From Aquarana catesbeiana (taxonomy: Eukaryota > Chordata > Amphibia > Anura > Ranidae): 64,000 bases of DNA. A program made the position numbers and the translations under genes. Below the pieces are notes generated by a model. The model saw nothing but the letters and a program-made list of their open reading frames with translations, did not search any database and was not told where the DNA came from. The DNA lies in contig NC_133326.1 in NCBI RefSeq assembly GCF_042186555.1, positions 590,380,574-590,444,573 on the forward strand, written 5' to 3'. Below, piece after piece: positions 11,973 to 22,199 of the stretch; within the stretch, counting starts at the first letter, position 1, and the number at the start of each line of letters is the position of its first letter.

Positions 11973-13528
11973 ATGGTGGAGACACAGCAGGTGCGTGCTA
12001 ATTATAGCAACGAGGAGGAGGGGGAGGAAAGTCCGGAGCCAGAAATGTCTGGATCCAGAAGGAGATTTAAGGCCACAAATATGTCCTTTGGGGAGATGTT
12101 GGAGATGGTCGACATCCTGAAGAAGGCCGACTATGATGGGAAATATGGACCTTACCCCAACCCCAATGTCAGAAAGGCCAAGATCGTGGCGAAAGTGGTC
12201 AAGAGCCTGCACCGGAATTTTGGGGTACGATGATCGAAAAATTAGCTCAGGAAATGGTGGTCGGACCTCAAATTAAGAGAGCATGAGCAGTACAGAAAGA
12301 TCCGGAGAGTGCTGCAAAAAAGTAAGTAGTTGTGCTGTGTTCCGATTCTTTTTATGTTTATTACGTTCGTGCTGCTCCATGTGCTTTTCTTAACTGTTAT
12401 CCATTTCTAAATGTGAACTTTCGTGTTCATGGGCACAATATTCGTTCAAACATTTTTCGTGCGGCCTAGAAAACACCATTGTTTTGGCCATATGCATTTG
12501 CCCACATTTTTTAGGGCCTACTTGTCTGAAACTAATTTGGTTGTGTAGATGTGTTTGTTACTAGAATGAAATGCAAACTAGATTCTGTGTAAGGAGAGGA
12601 CACTCAGCAGCTGGTTACTAGGGATGAGCCGAACACCCCCCGGTTCGGTTCGCACCAGAACCTGCGAACGGACCAAAAATTTGCACGAACGTTAGAACCC
12701 CATTGACGTCTATGGGACTCGAACGTTCGAAATAAAAAGTGCTCATTTTAAAGGCTAATTTGCATGGTATTGTCCTAAAAAGGGTTTGGGGACCCGAGTC
12801 CTGCCCCAGGGGACATGTATCAATGCAAAAAAAACTTTTAAAAACGGCTGTTTTTTCGGGAGCAGTGATTTTAATGATGCTTAAAGTAAAAAAAAAGTGA
12901 AATACTCCTTTAAATATTGTACTTGGGGTGTGTCTATAGTATGCCTGTAAAGTGGCGCGTGTTTCCCGTGTTTAGAACAGTCCCTGCACAAAATGTCATT
13001 TTTAAAGGAAAAAATCTCATTTAAAACTGCTTGCGGGTTTAATGTAATGTAGGGTCCTGGCAATATGGATGAAAATCAGTGAGACAAACGGCATGGGTAC
13101 CCCCCAGTCCATTACCAGGCCCTTTGGGTCTTGTATGGATATTAAGGGGAACCCCGCACCCAAATTAAAATAAGGAAAAGTGTGGGGCCACCAGGCCCTA
13201 TATACTCTGAACAGCGGTATACAGGCGGTGCAAACAAGACAGGGACTGGAGGTTTGTTGTTAAGTAGAATCTGTTTGTAATTTTGAACTGGTACATTTTT
13301 AACGTGTTTAGCTCCAGACAAAAAATCTTTTTTAAGCTTTTTGGAAAACATAGGGAAGGGTTATCACCCCTGTGACATTTGTTTTGCTGTCTGTCCTCCT
13401 CTTCAGAAGATTTCACCCCACTTTTTGTCCCAATGACAAATGTTTTTTGAAAATTTTTTTTTTTTTGTGGAACAAGGATTGGAAATCATCAGTGAAAAGG
13501 AGAAATGTTTTTCCCATATTAACTCTTA

Positions 13529-13962
13529 TGCCCCGTACACACGGTCGGACTTTGTTCGGACGTTCCGACAACAAAATCCTAGGATTTTTTCCGACGGATG
13601 TTGGCTCAAACTTGTCTTGCATACACACGGTCACACAAAGTTGTCGGAAAATCCGATCGTTCTAAACGCGGTGACGTAAAACACGTACGTCGGGACTATA
13701 AACGGGGCAGTGGCCAATAGCTTTCATCTCTTTATTTATTCTGAGCATGCGTGGCACTTTGTCCGTCGGATTTGTGTACACACGATCGGAATTTCCAACA
13801 ACGGATTTTGTTGTCGGAAAATTTTATCTCCTGCTCTCCAACTTTGTGTGTCGGAAAATCCGATGGAAAATGTCCGATGGAGCCCACACACGGTCGGAAT
13901 TTCCGACAACACGCTCCGATCGGACATTTTCCAACGGAAAATCCGACCGTGTGTACGGGGCA
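13529..13962. mobile_element. Harbinger MITE, 434 bp
   Basis: The ends TGCCCCGTACACACGGTCGG and CCGACCGTGTGTACGGGGCA are perfect inverted repeats flanked by TTA on both sides (13526-13528 and 13963-13965). Its left 200 bp match the right end of the large Harbinger (24540-24750, inverted) and its right 230 bp match the left end (9427-9640, inverted). It is therefore an internal-deletion derivative of that same family. It encodes nothing. Confidence 0.93.
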
Positions 13963-14089
13963 TTACAGGAGAGAATTTCCCTTCCTAGGGGTAGATTTCA
14001 TCTCACTTCCTGTTGTCTCCTTCCGTTTGCAAGTAGGAGTCGTTTGTAAGTTAGATGTTTGAAAGTAGGGGCCTGCCCTATATACTCAG

Positions 14090-15095
14090 CAGAAATTTGT
14101 GCCTTAGGTGTTGTTGTGGCCACAACACTGTAAGCCCTCACAGGGCCCTGCTGTGAAATATTAGATCAAGAATTGTAATTACATGCCCCTGTTGAGCAGG
14201 GGCAGAAAAATTGGGCCTTTGGTGCTGGTGGTGGTGCTGGTGCCACAACACTGTAAGTCCTCACTCGCTCTTGGTGGGCGCAGAAATGGGCCTTGCTGTG
14301 AAATATTAGATCAAGAATTGTAATTAAATGCCCCTGTTGAACAAAGACAGAAAAATTGGGCCTTTGGTGGTGGTGCTGGTGCCACAACACTGTAAGTCCT
14401 CACAGACACTCTAGTTGGAACACAGGAACGAGCCCTGCTGCAAAGTATTGCATCAAAAATTGTAATTACACGCCTCTGTTAAACAGGGGCTGAAAAATTG
14501 GGCCTTAGGCACTGGTGCTGGTGCCACAACACTGCAACCCCTCACAGATACTCTAGTTGGAACGCAGAAACGAGCCCTGCTGCAAAGTATTGCATCAAAA
14601 ATTGTAATTACACACCCCTGTTAAACAGGGGCTGAAAAATTGGGCCTTAGGCACTGGTGCTGGTACCACAACACTGCAACCCCTCACAGATTCTCTAGTT
14701 GGAATGCAGAAACGAGCCCTGCTGCAAAGTATTGCATCAAAAATTGTAATTACACGCCCCTGTTAAACAGGGGCTGAAAAATTGGGCCTTAGGCACTGGT
14801 GCTGGTTCCACAACACTGCAACCCCTCACAATTACTCTAGTTGGAACGCAGAAACGAGCCCTGCTGCAAAGTATTGCATCAAAAATTGTAATTACACGCC
14901 CCTGTTAAACAGGGGCTGAAAAATTGGGCCTTAGGCACTGGTGCTGGTGCCACAACACTGCAACCCCTCACAGATACTCTAGTTGGAACGCAGAAACAAG
15001 CCCTGCTGCAAAGTATTGCATCAAAAATTGTAATTACACGCTCCTGTTAAACAGGGGCTGAAAAATTGGGCCTTAGGCACTGGTGGTGGCGCCCA
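14090..15095. repeat. 142-bp tandem array in the hAT, about 7 copies
   Basis: The landmark CTCTAGTTGG recurs at 14551, 14693, 14835 and 14977, giving a 142-bp period. Older, more diverged units lie to the left. Most units carry the near-perfect palindrome CCCCTGTTAAACAGGGG and GCACTGGTGCTGGTGCC. The array lies downstream of the transposase stop, in what would be the gene's 3' flank. Confidence 0.92.
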
Positions 15096-15211
15096 GAACC
15101 AAAAATGTTCTTACAAGCTATCAGCGTGATCATTGAGGAGGAAGAGGATAATTACTCAGGGATAGTCACTCAGCATCAGCATAGGCAGTCTTTGAAGGGA
15201 TCTGAAAAAAA

Positions 15212-18200
15212 TTATTCGGTTACATCAGCATCAGGTGCTTGGTAGCTGGTGGTGATCCAAGACTGATTCATTTTTATGAAGGTCAGTCGATCGACCGAGT
15301 CGGTGGACAGACGCACCCTGTGATCGGTTACAAAGGCTCCAGCAGCACTGAATGTGCGTTCCAAAAGAACGCTGGATGCAGGACAGGCCAGTAGCTCAAC
15401 TGCATACTGTGCAAGCTCTGGCCAGTGATCCATCCTCAAGACCCAGTAACCCAGAGGATTTTCGGTGGGAAAGGTGTCCAAGTCAGATCTTGCCCCTAGG
15501 TATTCCTGCACCATGTAAAACAGACGCTGCCGATGGTTGCTGGAACCAATCATACCTTGGGGCTGCGGACCAAAAAATTGTCTGAACGCATCGGTCAGAC
15601 GGCCACCTTCTCCACCGCTCCTTCTTTGACTGACCGAAGCCTCAGCAACACGTTGTCCAGAAACAGGAGTTTGTAATCTCCCAGTCTCTGGGAACGCGTT
15701 GCACAGACCTTTCTGCAAGGCCTCCCGAAGATGTTTCATCCTCTGCTCCCTCTGCGATGGCAAGATAAGGTCCGCAACCTTACCCTTGTAACGTGGATCA
15801 AGGAGGGTTGCCAGCCAGTATTGGTCCTTCTCCTTGATACCACGAATACGAGGATCCTTACGCAGGCTTTGCAGGATCAGGGAGGCCATGCAGCGTAGGT
15901 TTGCTGAGGCATTCGGTCCGGAGTCCTCTGGGTCACTAAGGACGACATGGTCTGCAGCCACCTCCTCCCAGCCACGTACAAGTCCATGTGTTTCTTGGGA
16001 CTGATCCCTTAAAGACTGCTGCTGATGCGGAGTGCCAGGCTCCACCTCCATGCTGACACAATCTTCCTCCTCCTCCTCCTCCTTCTCGTCCTCTTCCTGT
16101 ATGATCGGCGGGCACGCAGGAACACTGTCTGGATAAAGGGGGCCTTGAGAGCTAAGGAAGTCCTCCTCTTCCTGCCTCTGTTCTGCCTCAAGTGCACTGT
16201 CCATTATTCCACGCAGCGTGTGCTCCAACAGGTGGACAAGGGGGACAGTGTCACTGATGCATGCACTGTCACTGCTCACCATACTCGTGGCCTCCTCAAA
16301 TGGTGACAGGACAGTGCATGCATCCCTGATCATGGCCCACTGGCGTGGGGAAAAAAAAACAAGCTCCCCCGACCCTGTCCTGGTGCCATAGTCTCACAGG
16401 TACTCATTGATGGCCCTCTGCTGCGTGTGCAGCCGCTGCAGCATGGCCAACGTTGAGTTCCACCTGGTGGGCATGTCACAGATTAGGCGGTTCTTGGGTA
16501 GGTTAAACTCCTTTTGGAGGTCCGCCAGCCGAGCACTGGCATTATATGACCGGTGGAAATGCACACAGACTTTCCTGGCCTGCCTCAGGACATCCTGTAA
16601 GCCCGGGTACCTTCCCAAGAAGCGCTGCACCACCAAGTTAAGGACGTGAGCCAAACAGGGCACATGGGTCATTTGTCCCTGTCGGAGGGCAGAGAGGAGG
16701 TTGGTGCAATTGTCGCAAACCACCATTCCTGCCTTAAGTTGGCATGGCGTCAACCACCTCTGAACCTGCCCCTGCAGAGCTGACAGAACCTCTGCCCCAG
16801 TGTGGCTCCTGTCCCCAAAGCACACCAGCTCAAGCACCGCATGGCATCTTTTGGCCTGCGTACTTGCGTAGCCCCTTGAATGGCTACGGAGCACCGCTGG
16901 TTCCGAGGACAAGGCACAGGAAGAGGCCATGGAGGAAGAAGAAGAGGAGGGGGTGGAGGAGAGAGGTGTGTCACAATCATTAGTAGTGGCATTTTGGAGG
17001 TGTGGTGGCGGAACAACCTCCAACACTACTGCACCTAGTCCAGCATCCTTCCCAGCTGCCAGCAGAGTCACCCAATGCGCAGTGAAACTTAGGTAACGTC
17101 CATGTCCATGCCTACTGGACCATGAGTCAGCGGTAATATGCACCTTACTGCTGACCTCCCTGTCCAGCGAGGCATGGACATTGCTTCCACATGCCGGTAG
17201 AGAGCCGGAATCGCCTTCCGTGAGAAAAAGTGGCATTTGGGTACCTGCCACTGAGGAACCGCACATTCCACAAACTCACGGAAGGGGGCAGAGTCTACCA
17301 ACTGAAAAGGCAGCAGTTGAAGTGCTAGCAATTTTGCCAAGCTAGCATTCAACCGCTGGGCATGTGGATGGCTGGGAGCGAACTTCTTTCAGCGGTGCAG
17401 CAGCTGGGGCAGGGAAATTTGCCTGGTACAATCTGATGTCGGTGTACCAAAAGCAGATTGCCCACAAGTACTTGGCTGTGACACACCTAATTCTACACCT
17501 TCATTCCTCTCAGTGCAGGTCTCAGAGAGGACTGAAGGTATAGTGGGGTTGGAGATCTCAGCTGATGAGGAGCAAGGAGAGGTCCTCTTTGTTCTTTGGT
17601 GTGGGTCTTTTAGATACGCTTGCCAACGAACTGCATGGCAGGTCAACATATGTCTGGTCAAGCATGTGGTACCCAAGCGGGAGATGTTTTGGCCATGTGT
17701 GATACGCTTGAGATATATGTTGCAAATAGCAGCGGTGCAATCTGATGCACTCATCTCAAAAAAGGCCCACACCAAAGAACTTTTTGAATAACGCGCAGAG
17801 ACTGCAGCGCCCTGCATATGTGGAGCTTTGGGGTGTGATGCAGTCAATGTGCTGCCCTTAGGCTCGCCCCTGGAGGGCATCCTGCCTTGTTGGTGATGTG
17901 CCGCCTCCTCCTCCTCCTCTCTCCTATCAGGCACCCACGTTGAGTCAATGACCTCATCATCCCCTCCCTCCTCATCACTAGAGCAAACCTGGCAATATGC
18001 TGAAGCAGGGGGAGCATGACTGCCAGATTGCTGTCCTTCTTGGGCACCCCCTCTGTCCATGCTCATGTTACTGCCTTCATCTAGCTCAGTATCATCATCA
18101 GAGCCTTCCAAACACTGGACATCCTCCTGGAGCATGTACCCAACACTGTGGTCAAACAGTTCGAGGGACTCCTCGGGAGGACATGGTGGGGCTAGGGAAG

Positions 18201-18483
18201 GAGTCACTGATGACATTGAGCCGAGGGAAGAGGCCGCTGCTTTGCCAGACAAAGTACCCTGAGCATGGGTGAGAGAGGATGAGGAGGATGAGGACGGCTC
18301 TACCAAGTCTTCCGCATGTTGCGGCTCAACACGGCCAGCTGCCGAAAAAAGGGCCAAGCGTGTCCCACGGCCACGTGCTGATGAGGATGCACCGTCTCCA
18401 CGACCAGCACTAGACACAGAGCCTGCTTGCCCTCTCTTATTGGCTTGTGACTGTCTACCTCTCCTTCTTGGCCTTCCAGACAT
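15212..18483 (-). pseudogene. BED-finger hAT transposase, broken
   Basis: The gene reads from ATG at 18483 to TAA at 15212, about 1,090 codons, long for a hAT enzyme because of a low-complexity Ser/Glu-rich N-terminus. A BED zinc finger follows (about 17560-17780); its second cysteine is Tyr here (CNIYLKR), while the copy at 63.3 kb has CNICLKR. The catalytic core shows ITADSWSS, VVCDNCTN and CLAHVLNLVV. The C-terminal dimerisation region contains LLACPASSVLLERTFSAAG. The visible Asp/Asp/Glu pattern fits the hAT catalytic triad. Lesions: TGA at 17389-17391, a one-base frameshift near 17225-17245 and TGA at 16394-16396. Family: a BED-type hAT transposase. This copy is inactive. Confidence 0.92.
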
Positions 18484-18584
18484 ACTAATGGCCTGTAGCT
18501 TCACTTAGCTGGGATATATATATATATGTACTGAGAACACCACCAACCTTCTACAGGTAGCTTTAGCTGAATACTGTGCAGAGC

Positions 18585-20215
18585 TCGCAAAAAAATAACT
18601 TGTAGGTTTAGCTGAACACTGTAAGGAGGACGCACCACACTAACTTGTAGTTTTAGATGAACACTGTGAGCAGGACGCACTACACTAACTTGTAGCTTTA
18701 GATGAACACTGTGCAGAATCTCGCAAAAAAATAACTTGTAGGTTTAGCTGAACACTGTGAGGAGGACGCACTGCACTAAGTTGTAGCTTTAGATGAACAC
18801 TGTGCAGAGTTCTCACTACACTAACTTGTAGTTTTAGCTGAACACTGTGAGCAGGACGCACTGCACTAACTTGTAGCTTTAGCTGAAAACTGTGAGGAGG
18901 ACGCACCACACTAACTTGTAGTTTTAGCTGAACACTGTGAGCAGGACGCACTACACTAACTTGTAGGTTTAGCTGAACACTGTGAGGAGGACGCACTGCA
19001 CTAACTTGTAGCTTTTGATGAACACTGTGCAGAGTTCTCACTACACTAACTTGTAGTTTTAGCTGAACACTGTGAGCAGGACGCACTGCACTAACTTGTA
19101 GCTTTAGCTGAAAACTGTGAGGCGGACGCACCACACTAGTTTTAGCTGAACACTGTGAGCAGGACGCACTGCACTAACTTGTAGTTTTAGCTGAACACTG
19201 TGAGGAGGACGCACCACACTAACTTGTAGTTTTAGCTGAACACTGTGAGCAGGACGCACTACACTACTTGTAGTTTTAGCTGAACACTGTGAGCAGGACG
19301 CACTGCACTAACTTGTAGCTTTAGATGAACACTGTGCAGAGTTCTCACTACACTATCTTGTAGGTTTAGCTGAACACTGTGAGCAGGACGCACTGCACTA
19401 ACTTGTAGCTTTAGATGAACACTGTGCAGAGGTCTCACTACACTAACTTGTAGTTTTAGCTGAACACTGTGAGCAGGACGCACTGCACTAACTTGTAGTT
19501 TTAGCTGAACACTGTGAGGAGGACGCACCACACTAACTTGTAGTTTTAGCTGAACACTGTGAGCAGGACGCACTACACTAACTTGTAGTTTTAGCTAAAC
19601 ACTGTGAGGAGGACGCACCACACTAACTTGTAGCTTTAGCTGAACACTGTGAGCAGGACGCACTGCACTAACTTGTAGCTTTAGATGAACACTGTGCAGA
19701 GTTCTCACTACACTAACTTGTAGTTTTAGCTGAACACTGTGAGCAGGACGCACTGCACTAACTTGTAGTTTTAGCTGAACACTGTGAGGAGGACGCACCA
19801 CACTAACTTGTAGTTTTAGCTGAACACTGTGAGCAGGACGCACTACACTAACTTGTAGTTTTAGCTAAACACTGTGAGGAGGACGCACCACACTAACTTG
19901 TAGCTTTAGCTGAACACTGTGAGCAGGACGCACTGCACTAACTTGTAGCTTTAGATGAACACTGTGCAGAGCTCGCAAAAAAATAACTTGTAGGTTTAGC
20001 TGAACACTGTGAGGAGGACGCACTGCACTAACTTGTAGTTTTAGCTGAACACTGTGAGCAGGACGCACTGCACTAACTTGTAGCTTTAGATGAACACTGT
20101 GCAGAGGTCTCACTACACTAACTTGTAGTTTTAGCTGAACACTGTGAGCAGGACGCACTGCACTAACTTGTAGTTTTAGCTGAACACTGTGAGCAGGACG
20201 CACTGCACTAACTGT
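18585..20215. repeat. 45-bp tandem array in the hAT, about 36 copies
   Basis: Units of about 45 bp contain AACTTGTAG, TTTAGCTGAACACTGTGAG and GGACGCACTGCACT, in alternating variants (CTTTAGATGAACACTGTGCA versus TTTTAGCTGAACACTGTGAG). The period is a multiple of three, so one minus-strand frame stays open and gives a spurious VRPAHSVQLKLQVS repeat protein. The array lies between the transposase start and the element end. Confidence 0.95.
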
Positions 20216-20359
20216 AAATAGTCTAGCTGCCTGACTGTGGTACTAATAGGATCAAAAGAACACCAGCAATTTTCTTCAGGTAGCTGTAAATACTGTAACA
20301 AGACAAGCCTGCCTGTCAGTAAGAAGATAACAGGAACGGATCTAGCTAAACTGAATACA

Positions 20360-20360
<1 letters not shown>

Positions 20361-20419
<59 letters not shown>
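20361..20419. repeat. (TA)n microsatellite in the hAT end
   Basis: About 29 TA units. A matching but shorter TA run lies at the equivalent place in the sister hAT copy (62089-62123), so it is an ancestral part of the element. Confidence 0.95.
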
Positions 20420-20422
<3 letters not shown>

Positions 20423-21625
20423 ACACCTGGGATGCATATATATACACAATACACTGTAAGTGCAGCTAACTCACTGATTGTCCTGCCTAATCTATCTAAC
20501 TCAAATGAAATGACACTGTCTCTCTCTCTATCTATCTCTCTTTCAACGCCGGAACACACACTACACAGGGCCACCGTGCAGGCGGCCTTATATAACTTGG
20601 GGCGTGTTCTAAACCCCCTGAGCCATAATTGTCCAAAGCCACCCTGGCTTTGGCCAATTACAGCTCTCTCTACTGACGGCACTGTGATTGGCCAAGCATT
20701 CGGGTTATAGTGAATGCTTGGCCAATCATCAGCCAGCAATGCACTGCGATGCCACAGTGAATTATGGGCCGTGATGCGCCACACGAATTTGTCGCGAACG
20801 GCCCATAACGTTCGGAATTCGGCGAACGACCGAACAGCCAATGTTCAAGTCGAACATGGGTTCGACTCGAACACGAAGCTCATCCCTACTGGTTACACAT
20901 CTGGATGCTGGAGCACTAGTGTGGGACACAAGAACACCCTTTTTATTAGGGGTCCCACACAGGTGTTCCAGTGGATACTATAGGGGTGTCTCCATCTGTG
21001 AAGTTGTACAAAACAGGTAAAGTATTGAAGCTTGACAAAGGACAAGAAAAATGCAAGATCTTGGAACTCTGCCAAAACAGACAATTGTACCCCACTTCCA
21101 AGCAATGTTTCATATTTATAGTTCTGCCATCAAATATCTGTGTGCTAAGTATACCATTTTTTTTTTACATAGGGGAGAAAAGACTCAGAGGACACCCCTC
21201 ATCCGAGGAGACCACAGACCCCCCACCTCTGGAAGAAGGGGAAATCCATCCAAGACAAACAGAGCAGGAGGAGGAAGACATGGTGGAAATTGGCACCACA
21301 ACAGTTGAGTGTCTGCAACCACAGGCTCAGGTAAGAGATGGATGCCGGCATATTTATAATACATGTTTTTTTTTTTGGTTTCTATCTTTTTAGGTGATCG
21401 TGATGTTGTGGATCCAGATCCTTTCACCCCAGAAAGTGCACAGATCCTGATCGGGGAGATCATGGGGTTTAATAGGGACTTGAAAAACATCAAGAAAAAC
21501 ATCAATGATGTTATTCAAAAAAATAAAAACATCATTGATGTTTTGGGGAAAGTTTAAAACCCCTCAAAATCCCTTTGTTTTTTGGTGTGCTACAATTTTT
21601 TAACATTTTTTGTCAAATTGTAGAA

Positions 21626-21846
21626 AAGCCAAATTTTGAAGAGGCACACAGTGTGTCAACATGTGCTATCTGCCATCACGGGAGATCAATGGACGCGTTT
21701 TGGGGGTGCAACCCCTTCCTCAATAATAAAGTAGCTGAGAGGAAGGGGTTGCACACCCAAAACACGTCCCTTGATCCCCCGTGATGGCAGGTAGCACATG
21801 TTGACATTCGGCTATTTGTGTGCATCTTCAAAATTTGGCTTTTCCG
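21626..21846. repeat. inverted-repeat hairpin, arms about 100 bp
   Basis: The left arm starts AAAGCCAAATTTTGAAGA and the right arm ends TCTTCAAAATTTGGCTTTT. They pair over about 100 bp around a loop of about 20 bp near 21721-21740. It lies between the 3' ends of the convergent Myb-like and transposase genes. Each arm contains a degraded form of the GAGGAAGGGGTTGCACCCC...AAAACGCG motif described under findings. It could be a MITE inside the Harbinger; I could not define a TSD. Confidence 0.8.
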
Positions 21847-21968
21847 GGGGTGACTTCACCCCATCTGAACGCAATATCAAACACAGTTTGTTAATCAAGA
21901 ATGTGTGGATTATTGTCTCAATGCTCCAACACTTTTGTGGTGCTCTAATTGGTGTTTTCTGTGACAAT

Positions 21969-22066
21969 GGGTGTTATTTCCTAAGGGCAAATCCACTTTG
22001 CACTACAAATGCAGTTTCAAGTGCACTTGTAGTGCAAAGTGTCTTTGCCTTTAGTAAATAACACCC
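21969..22066. mobile_element. small hairpin MITE, 98 bp
   Basis: The ends GGGTGTTATTT and AAATAACACCC are inverted. Nearly the whole 98 bp folds back (CCACTTTGCACTACAA pairs with TTGTAGTGCAAAGTG). It lies in the 3' flank of the Harbinger transposase. The superfamily is unknown because the TSD is unclear. Confidence 0.75.
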
Positions 22067-22199
22067 AACAGTGCTTTGTAAGGTTATACAATCACGCCAT
22101 TTTCAGGACTCACCACATTTCTGTCAGGGTCAGCTAAAACAAACACAAGTAGTAAATGTCACCAAAGATTTGCTTTTTTTTTTTAATTTGAAAAAGGTT

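Larger units (their letters stand above)
12619..20888 (-). mobile_element. hAT element, 8.27 kb, with its own decayed transposase
   Basis: The ends TAGGGATGAGC and GCTCATCCCTA are flanked by a perfect 8-bp duplication CTGGTTAC (12611-12618 and 20889-20896), diagnostic for hAT. It carries a BED-finger hAT transposase on the minus strand (15212-18483). A Harbinger MITE is inserted at 13529-13962, and two tandem arrays flank the gene (14090-15095 and 18585-20215). It shares ends with the foldback element at 1323 and with the second large copy starting at 61631. Its own insertion lies in intron 1 of the Harbinger Myb-like gene. Confidence 0.93.
11973..21557 (+). pseudogene. Harbinger-encoded Myb/SANT-like protein, three exons interrupted by a hAT
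   Basis: This is the usual second protein of Harbinger elements, a Myb-like DNA-binding partner of the transposase. Exon 1 (11973-12321) starts at ATG with an acidic N-terminus, then MSFGEMLEMVDILKKADYDG, KYGPYPNPNVRKAKI, KVVKSLHRNFGVR and WSDLKLREHEQYRKIRRVLQ. It ends at donor GTAAGT. Exon 2 (21173-21330, acceptor TTTTTTACATAG) joins in frame and encodes acidic sequence with EEGEIHPRQTEQEEED. Exon 3 (21394-21557) encodes DPDPFTPESAQILIGEIM and a short helical tail ending in DVLGKV. Lesions: in-frame TGA and TAG codons near 12232-12250 and a one-base phase mismatch at the exon 2/3 junction. The 8.27-kb hAT sits in intron 1, in a position splicing might tolerate. Confidence 0.85.

Noticed and set aside
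18685..20203. Long minus-strand frames encoding VRPAHSVQLKLQVS repeats
   Set aside because: They follow from the 45-bp period of a tandem array; no domain, start context or splice signals.
14090..20215. Tandem arrays as a CRISPR-like or satellite locus
   Set aside because: Units are contiguous without unique spacers, and the arrays sit inside a bounded hAT element.
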